Of a stretch of 64,000 nucleotides of DNA, positions 57,360-64,000 are shown piece after piece. Positions within the stretch are counted from its first letter, which is position 1; the number at the start of each line of letters is the position of its first letter. Below the pieces are notes generated by a model. The model had not been told where the DNA came from, ran no database searches, and was given only the letters and a program-made list of their open reading frames with translations. Made by a program: the position numbers and the translations under genes. This DNA is from Cymbidium sinense (Eukaryota; Streptophyta; Magnoliopsida; Asparagales; Orchidaceae): the NCBI GenBank assembly GCA_021442155.1, contig CM038216.1, positions 157,713,983-157,777,982 on the forward strand, in the 5' to 3' direction.

Positions 57360-60340
57360 CTCACTCATTAGCTGCTCTAGGTCGGGTCTACGTGCTACCT
57401 CGCTAGTATGTTACCCCAGTGGTCACTTGTTGGAAGATGTGAGTCCCTGCTCTTTCTTCCTAATGACCATTAAACCAATGGCCCATTAGTACAATAAATT
57501 TCACTACCCGGTGAACTACCTCATGTTGATTGTTTAAGAGATGTGACCGTGCTTTCTTCTTGAACTAGCCATCATGCACTAACTAGGTTGAGTATATTTG
57601 ATGTTTAGGGTAAGTCCCTCAGAGGCTCCTTTCCTCTTGACAACATTTGAGTCAATGTAAGTCCTCTAGTGGCATTCACTCAAGTTACCTAGGTGGATGA
57701 CCCTATCGGCGAAGATAGACTATCCGGTGATCGACTCGCTTTAGAGATGTAAGCCTACACTTTCTTTCTAGGCCGATTATCACAAATGATGGGCACCTTA
57801 GGTTGGTTGATGTTATTTATCGCGATTCACTCGGTGAATACACCACTCTTGGCGGATGTGAGTCTCCATGCTTTCTCCTTGAGTTGGCCACCGAATACCT
57901 ATTTGATATATGACTAGCCATGTCATCTTCTCTAGGGTGCTGGATTGAGCCTTTAGTGGCCCCATCCCCTACAGGATTTCTATTTGGATCACGTCATTTG
58001 CGACCCCATTTAGACACTACTCGGGTTACTTTTGTATTGGACAGTCCCCTTTCCTAGTAGCCACCCCTATGGTTAGAGAATTTGTTCAGCGGATGCACAA
58101 ATTCTCCCTTGGTTCAGTAAATCTGAGATAAGTCTAGGTTGATATGAGCTCATTCTCAATTTGATCCATCGCAAATCAATAGGGTCCATGTTAAAATAAA
58201 CTAAACAAATAAATAAAATATCTTCGCTTATGGATTAGCAATTCAAGCCCTTAGTGGTCCCTTTCCCAAGCATGCATCCTATCTTTAGGGTAGTGTCAAC
58301 TAAACTCTCTAAAGGAATTATCTGACTACTTTGAGTTGAGATAAATCCCTGGGTCGGCACTCTCTTAGTAGTCGCCTAGGTCGGGTTCAACTTGTCGTGC
58401 CACCGATGAGTTACCCCAACAATCATCTTTGCTTTAAAAGATATAAGTCTATTACGCATTCTTTCCAGCACGATCGTTGCAAACCAATGGGTAGCCCTAG
58501 GTCGGGCCAGATTTATTACGCAAGCGATCGATCACCCTAGCGGTTCCTTATTTCAGAATATGTGAGTCCCCGCACTTTCTTCCTAACTTAACCATTGCAA
58601 ACTAAAAGGCACCCTTTAGGTTAGTTAGTTCTACCTAATGGTTGGTAGACTATCCCTTTGGATTTGTAAATCTAAGATAGGTCTAGGGTGATATTAGCTC
58701 CTTCTTAGTAGATCCATCGCACACCTACAAGGTCCATCTAAAATTAAATTAATTCTGACTATTCTTGAGTCGATATGAGTCCACAGTGGCATTCGCTCAA
58801 ATAGTCACTCTAGGTCGGGATTGATCTGTTGTGCCATCAATAGATCACCCCAATGGCTAATCCCTACTTTGAAGAGTTAAGTCTTATGCTTTCTTCCCAG
58901 TAGTCGTTATGCTTGAAATGCAACCACTTGGATAGTCTACCTTGTGGGTAGACTACCCCTTTGAATTTGTAAATCTGAGATAGGTCAAGGCCAACATAGC
59001 CCCTTCTTAGTGGGTCCATCGTACGCCGACAGGGTCCATAATAGAACACACTAAATTAAATCAAATTAATAATCAAGACTACTCTTGAGTTAAGGTAAGA
59101 CCCCAAGCCTCTCAATAGTCACCTTAGGGAGATTGATTTGTTATCAATGTCCCCAATGGTGATCCCTACTTTGAAGATGTAAGTTGCTATGCTTTCTTCT
59201 AGATGTCGTTGTCGAAGGCAACCTTAGGCGGATAGTCTACCTTGTGGGCGGTAGACTACCCTTTGGATTTGTAAATCGAGATAGGTCAAGGCCGACATAG
59301 CCCCTTCTTAGTGGGTCCATCGCACATCGACAGGGTCCAAAATAGAACACACCAAATTAAATCAAATTAATATAACTTAAATTAATCATTAGGACTACTC
59401 TTGAGTTGAGGTAAGACCCTCAATGTCGCTCACTCAGTAGTTGCCCTAGGTCAGGATTGATTGTGCTATCAATAGATCCCCAACGGTGATCCTACTTTGG
59501 AAGAAAGAAGTATGCTTTCTTCCTAGTGCTCATTGCAAAAGGAAACCCATAAGCCGGATAGTTCTACCCCTTTTGATTTATAAATCTGAGATAGGTCAAG
59601 GCCGACATAGCCCCTTCTCAGTGAGTCCATCACACACCGATAGGGTCTACAATATAACACACTAAATTAAATCAAATTAATCATTAGGACTACTCTTAAG
59701 ATGAGGTAAGACCCCCAATGACACTCACTCAGTAGTCACCCTAGGTCGGGATTGATTTGTTGCGCCATCGACAGATACCCCCAACGACTGATCCATACTT
59801 TGGAAGATGTAAGTCTTCTATGCTTTCTTCCTGAATGCATTGTTGCACAGGCAACCCTTTTGATCAAATAGTCCACCTTGTGGCGATCTACCCCTTTGTA
59901 TTTTATAAATCGAGATAGGTCAAGGCTACAGCCCCTCCAGTGGGTCCATCGTCACGATAGGGTCCATAACCTAACACACCAAATTAAATTAAATCAATTC
60001 AAATCAAATCAATATAAATCAAATTAATTATCATGACTACACTTGAGTTGAGGTAAGACCCCCAGCAGCACTCACTTAGTAGTCGTCTTAGGTAGGGTTC
60101 GATTTGTTGCTCCATCGACAGATCACCCCAACGAATGATCCCTACTTTTGAAGATGTAAGTCTGTTATGCCTTCTTCATAATACAGTCATTGCACACTGA
60201 AAGGTAAACCCTTAGGTCGGATAGTCCTTATGGCATGTAGACTACCCCTTTGGACTTATAAATTCTTCAAGGCCCCGTTGCTCCTTCTCTGTAGTCCATC
60301 ACACCAGATGGTCCATAATAAAATAAATTCAAAACTAACC
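57360..60340 (+). repeat. 3' UTR satellite of element E, units of about 300-350 bp
   Basis: Anchors such as GATAGGTCAAGGCCGACATA and GTGGGTCCATCGCAC recur at about 58,678, 58,981, 59,283, 59,593, 59,916 and 60,268 (spacing 302-352). More diverged units lie before, one anchored near 58,134. A unit contains CCCTAGGTCGGGATTGATTTG, CCATCGACAGATCACC, GGAAGATGTAAGTC and a hairpin AGTCTACC...GGTAGACT (for example 58,934-58,954). Early units (57,360-58,400) keep only parts. It lies between integrase and the 3' LTR, a region known to breed tandem repeats in Tat elements. No conserved frame is seen. Confidence 0.8.
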
Positions 60341-60857
60341 TCCCCAATAGAGTTAAATTAAACATATCAAATAAACCAAATTTCTCCTCGGTGAGGTGCA
60401 AATCAAATTGGCCTCCTTAGTAGAGCTTTGATCTAAATAAAATAAATTTAACCGAGTGTACATCCCCGATGGATATGCCCTCAATCTAGAACCCTTCCCC
60501 CTAGTGGAGCCATAAAAAACTAAACCAACCTCCCTAGTGAAGTCTAATCAGATAAATTAAAGAAATTTAATCAAATTCTTATCCCCCGTGGATACACACC
60601 CAAACAAATCATACTCATAATTAAACTCAAATCCATATCCCCAACAGATAGCTTGAACCTATTTCCCTAGAGGAAGGTTCATGTACTTAATGATTCTTCT
60701 CTCTCTTTGCCCGACATTAGATCTGATTATCTACCTTTGGTCTAATTCACTTCCATTGTATGTTCCAATCTTATGGATATTGTTGATCATTTCGATTAAC
60801 GCTAATATGTGTGATGTATTTTTTCAGTTACACCACACCTATTGGGGGTCCTTATAT
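60341..60857 (+). other. Distal 3' UTR of element E and candidate polypurine tract
   Basis: Short repeated phrases of the CTCC(C/T)(C/T)AGTAGAG and CCCC(A/G)ATGGATA type continue to about 60,660. Just before the 3' LTR the text is CACCTATTGGGGGTCCTTATAT. The ATTGGGGG run is the only purine-rich candidate for the polypurine tract and is weaker than usual. Confidence 0.45.
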
Positions 60858-63800
60858 TGACCTCACTTTTGGAGTGAGCTCTTAACCTCCTCTTCTTAGA
60901 CTTATGACTCTTAGATACTAGAACTCCTTAGTCATAAAACACTTCTATTAGGTGAACACTTAACTGCTAGAGACTTAGAAGTGTTAATCATAAGATTGAG
61001 CTTTGCCTTAGAGCTTAAGGAAATTACCCATCCTATAACCTAAACCCAATATAGATACACTTTCTCAAATCAAACCCAGATTAAATTCTCAAACCAAATA
61101 TCAAATTCAAATTCAAATTCCAAATCTAATTTCAAATTTGACTCCAAATGATTGAAACCAAAATCAAATTCAAATCCAAAACCCTTCCTAAGCCATATGA
61201 ACCACATTCATAAGCAGCCAAAATTTCCTTAGATCAAATCAAAATCAATTGATCTCTTTATAAATCAATTATTCCTTCATTTATATTCACAAATATAAAT
61301 CCAAATTCAAATGACCAAAACTTTATCAAAAATCATATCCAAACTCAACCTAAACCCTTTAAGCCAATTCTTTAGACTTAGTCAAATTCTATCCAGATCA
61401 AGTCAAAACTAATGAATTTTCTCTTGAATCAATCATTCATTCAATTATCTAAATATAAATGAAACTTTTCATCAAATCAAATCAAAACCAACCCAAGTCA
61501 AACAACCTTTTTTGACTTTAAAGTTTCAATTGAGAAATCTTGGACTCAAATTGATTTCGTTGAATTTATATTTCAATCTAGGGCTCATATAAGTTCAACT
61601 AAACTTGAATCAAACCAAAATTAAACCAATTGACCCACTTAGGTCCACTTGACCCAAAATGACCTAAATGACCCATTTAAGCCAACTTCTAATCCAACCC
61701 AAATTGGATTAAACCAAGCTCACCAAAACTTTCCATCATGATTGTTGATCACCCTAGAATGATCAATTACAATCAATTAGGTCAAACTAAGTCAAGTTAG
61801 TCATTTGACCAAGTCAACCCTTAGCCCAAATAAACCAAAACTAGCCAAAACTCATCCTACACCAAATTGATTGAAACCAATAATTTGAATCAACCCAAAG
61901 TTAATATTTAAATATGACTTGACCATCGATTTAGCCAAACTAAGCCTAATTGGCCATTTGATCAAAGTTGACCCAAATTAGCCAAAAGGACCAAATTGGG
62001 TCAAATCATGATCTAACCCAAATTGATTATAACCAATGGCTGATGTTCATTCCAAATTGATTATTGAACTTGACCAAATCCATAATTAAACCCAATTTGA
62101 TCAATCGAGCCCAATTGGTTAACTTGACCTAACCTAGCCCAAATTAGCCTAAAGGGTTAATTTGGCCTAAATCTAAATTAATTCAAACCAAAGACCACAT
62201 TCATCTTGAATTAGGCAATTTAACATGAATCAACCCATAACCCAAGCTAATTTGGCTAATTTTTGTCAAATGGTTTAATTTGACCCAATATGACCCATAT
62301 GACCCAAATTGGGCCAAATCCCTTAAAACCAAGCCAAGACCCATTAGGTGCTGGTCAAACTCTACCCAAACCCATTTGGTATTAGCCCAAAACCAACCCA
62401 ACCCATTTAAATCCCTCATGTATCCTCTCTTACATAGGATTCCACCCAACCTCATTTAATTCTCCCCAATCACATGCACTTAACTCCTCCCTAATATTTG
62501 CATTGAATAAAGCTGATCATATGACAGCAAGAGAGGACTTTGGAGCAAAATTCCAAAGTCCTCAATCAATCCATCATCCATCCCAACCACCCCAAGCAAG
62601 ATGATAATCAATTTGGAGACAAAAAAATTCAAAAAAGATTGTATTTTTGGCCATTACAAAAGGAGGGGGAATGAAGCTTTAGATCTTTTCCTCCCACCAC
62701 CATTCAACCCCCAAAAGCTCCCCACCCATCCCCCACCTCTTTGAGCAATTTTTGAGCTCAAAAAATACAAATATTTGCTTTTCTAGTGAGACGATGGTAA
62801 ACATCAGAGAAGGAAACGTTCGAAAGGAGGCAAGGGTCAAAGAAAATTCCAATGCTTCCTTACATACTAGGGTTTGCTGATCTTCATCAGAAATCATCCC
62901 GAGGTAAATTTTGCCAAACTTTAGCTTTTGATTTCATATTTGTGTTAATTTTTTGCATGAATTTCCCTAGATAATCTTGTATTTTACTTTAAATCATCTA
63001 ATTAGAAAATAAAATTTTGGTGCGATCGATGTGAAAATGTCCATTTGGACAAGTTTTCATAAAATCAATTTTTCTTTAAAAGCACGAAAATCTTGTTCAC
63101 CAATTGGCTAATAGCGTCAATCTCGCGGTCGCATGAATTTCGGATCGCACATGGATCTGATACAGATCACCTTTTGATGATCATTATTTCAGATTCGTGA
63201 ATCACACTTGGATTGCATGATCCGGGCCTTTGGATTTCCTAATCTGATTTGGACCATCCGATTATGCGGTGATTACGGCTCAAATCAGCGTCGATCGCGT
63301 GATCGCCTAGATCATGCGTGATCACGGACCATCAATCTGCGTTGAGCGGTGAGCGAACCACAGTCACTTCATGGTTGAGTCTTACCATGACGTGAAATTT
63401 ATTTCCTTTTATAAAATTAATAATAATTTAATTACCTAAAACTTTAAAATTCTTAGAAAATAAAATACTTAAATAAGTGAGATACAAACAATTAGATTAG
63501 ATTAGTCTTTAGGAAGAATCCAACAAATCCAAAATTCTCAAATTTCACTAAGTACTTTGAGATTAATTTGAGTTTTAGTGAAAATCAAATTTCATTAATT
63601 AAATAAAAAATTTATTTCAGATTAAATTGAAATTTTTAGGGATCGAAATTAAAGTTAATACACACTTACCATAAAAAATTGCACATGAAAAGGACTTCTA
63701 GATTGGGAAAAATTAAAATTTTTAATTCAGATTATCCATTTTAATAAAATAAATCAAATAAAAATTCATAAATTTATAAAAATCTTCAAAATGGCTTAAA

Positions 63801-64000
63801 TCACTTGACATTGACATCTGACTCTTAAGAAAATAATTTGATCTTACGAATCCTAATGAACCTCAAACAAACACTTAAGAGTAGAGTTTAATCAATTAAG
63901 GAGTTAATTAAAACATAATCTAAAAACAATTTAAATATCAAATCAAAAATCAAAAATGAAATAACACTTAAGCAATCATTAATCAAACCTTAAATAAAAA
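60858..64000 (+). repeat. 3' LTR of element E (first 3.1 kb; continues past window)
   Basis: It starts TGACCTCACTTTTGG like the 5' LTR and aligns with 38,671-41,825 at roughly 85-90% by eye, with small indels. It includes the W-box-like field (61,630-62,300), the mutated TATA (62,655, TACAAAA) and the donor-like GAGGTAAATTTTGC (62,901). The one part that does not align is 63,110-63,400, against 40,975-41,215. The remaining about 4.3 kb and the right target duplication lie outside. Confidence 0.82.

Larger units (their letters stand above)
38671..64000 (+). mobile_element. Element E: giant Tat-type Ty3/gypsy retrotransposon, 3' LTR incomplete in window
   Basis: E has a 5' LTR (38,671-46,142), tRNA-Asp-type PBS (46,151), long leader, gag-pol on the plus strand, 3' UTR satellite and a 3' LTR starting at 60,858. 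From 5' LTR start to 3' LTR start is 22.2 kb. With a second LTR of equal length the whole element would be about 29.6 kb. It sits inside LTR B, whose sequence stops at 38,670. The two LTRs look roughly 85-90% identical by eye over about 3.1 kb, so it is the youngest element here but not recent. Coding frames are broken. Confidence 0.82.

Noticed and set aside
56915..57364. 149-codon minus-strand ORF at the end of element E (some Tat-group elements carry antisense genes near here)
   Set aside because: Most of it is the reverse complement of the integrase C-terminus and adjacent UTR, with no known domain. Elements 1 and 2 show no matching antisense frame. Chance is the simpler reading.

Overview
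The window looks like nuclear heterochromatin from a large plant genome. I recognise no host gene, rRNA or tRNA gene, and no bacterial-style operon. Almost all identifiable sequence comes from one lineage of Ty3/gypsy LTR retrotransposons. The domain order is gag, protease, RT, RNase H, a second (archaeal-type) RNase H and integrase. The second RNase H, with its NNxAEYEAL and GDSQLxIN motifs, points to the plant Tat group (relatives of Ogre, Grande and Retand). DNA is AT-rich and every coding region carries stops and frameshifts. The species cannot be named from this sequence.

Layout. (1) 1-16,070: element 1, minus strand, running from gag (right) to integrase (left edge). Its gag is split by a solo LTR (LTR A, plus orientation, 6,583-14,470). 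(2) 16,070-22,556: a head-to-head centre. The 3' parts of the 5' LTRs of elements 1 and 2 face away from each other (inverted arms about 16,070-17,090 and 21,460-22,556). Between them lie duplicated non-coding repeats and a 69-bp CACTA-like insertion. (3) 22,556-31,724: element 2, plus strand, gag to integrase. It is cut at the end of integrase by LTR B (minus orientation, from 31,725). (4) LTR B is itself interrupted at 38,670/38,671 by the start of a younger element, E. (5) 38,671-64,000 and beyond: element E, plus strand. It has a 5' LTR of about 7.47 kb (38,671-46,142), a tRNA-Asp-type primer-binding site (46,151), a leader of more than 4 kb with about 27 hairpin minisatellite units, a decayed gag-pol (about 49,000-57,076), a 3' UTR satellite of roughly 300-350-bp units (57,360-60,340), and a 3' LTR that starts at 60,858 and runs off the window.

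How it fits together. Elements 1 and 2 are the oldest layer. LTRs A and B landed in them, both antisense to their host element. E then landed inside B, giving a nest at least three deep and a near-palindrome of about 14 kb (B next to E's 5' LTR). The LTRs are giant (7.5-7.9 kb). They carry a TATA box about 1.8-2.7 kb in, a U3 block packed with TTGACC/GGTCAA (W-box-like) hexamers, a conserved splice-acceptor-like site, and a long AT-rich U5. The most unusual signals are the leader hairpin array, whose stems show compensatory changes between units, the W-box-like field, and a GATC-rich block in the LTR that is unalignable between E's two otherwise similar LTRs.
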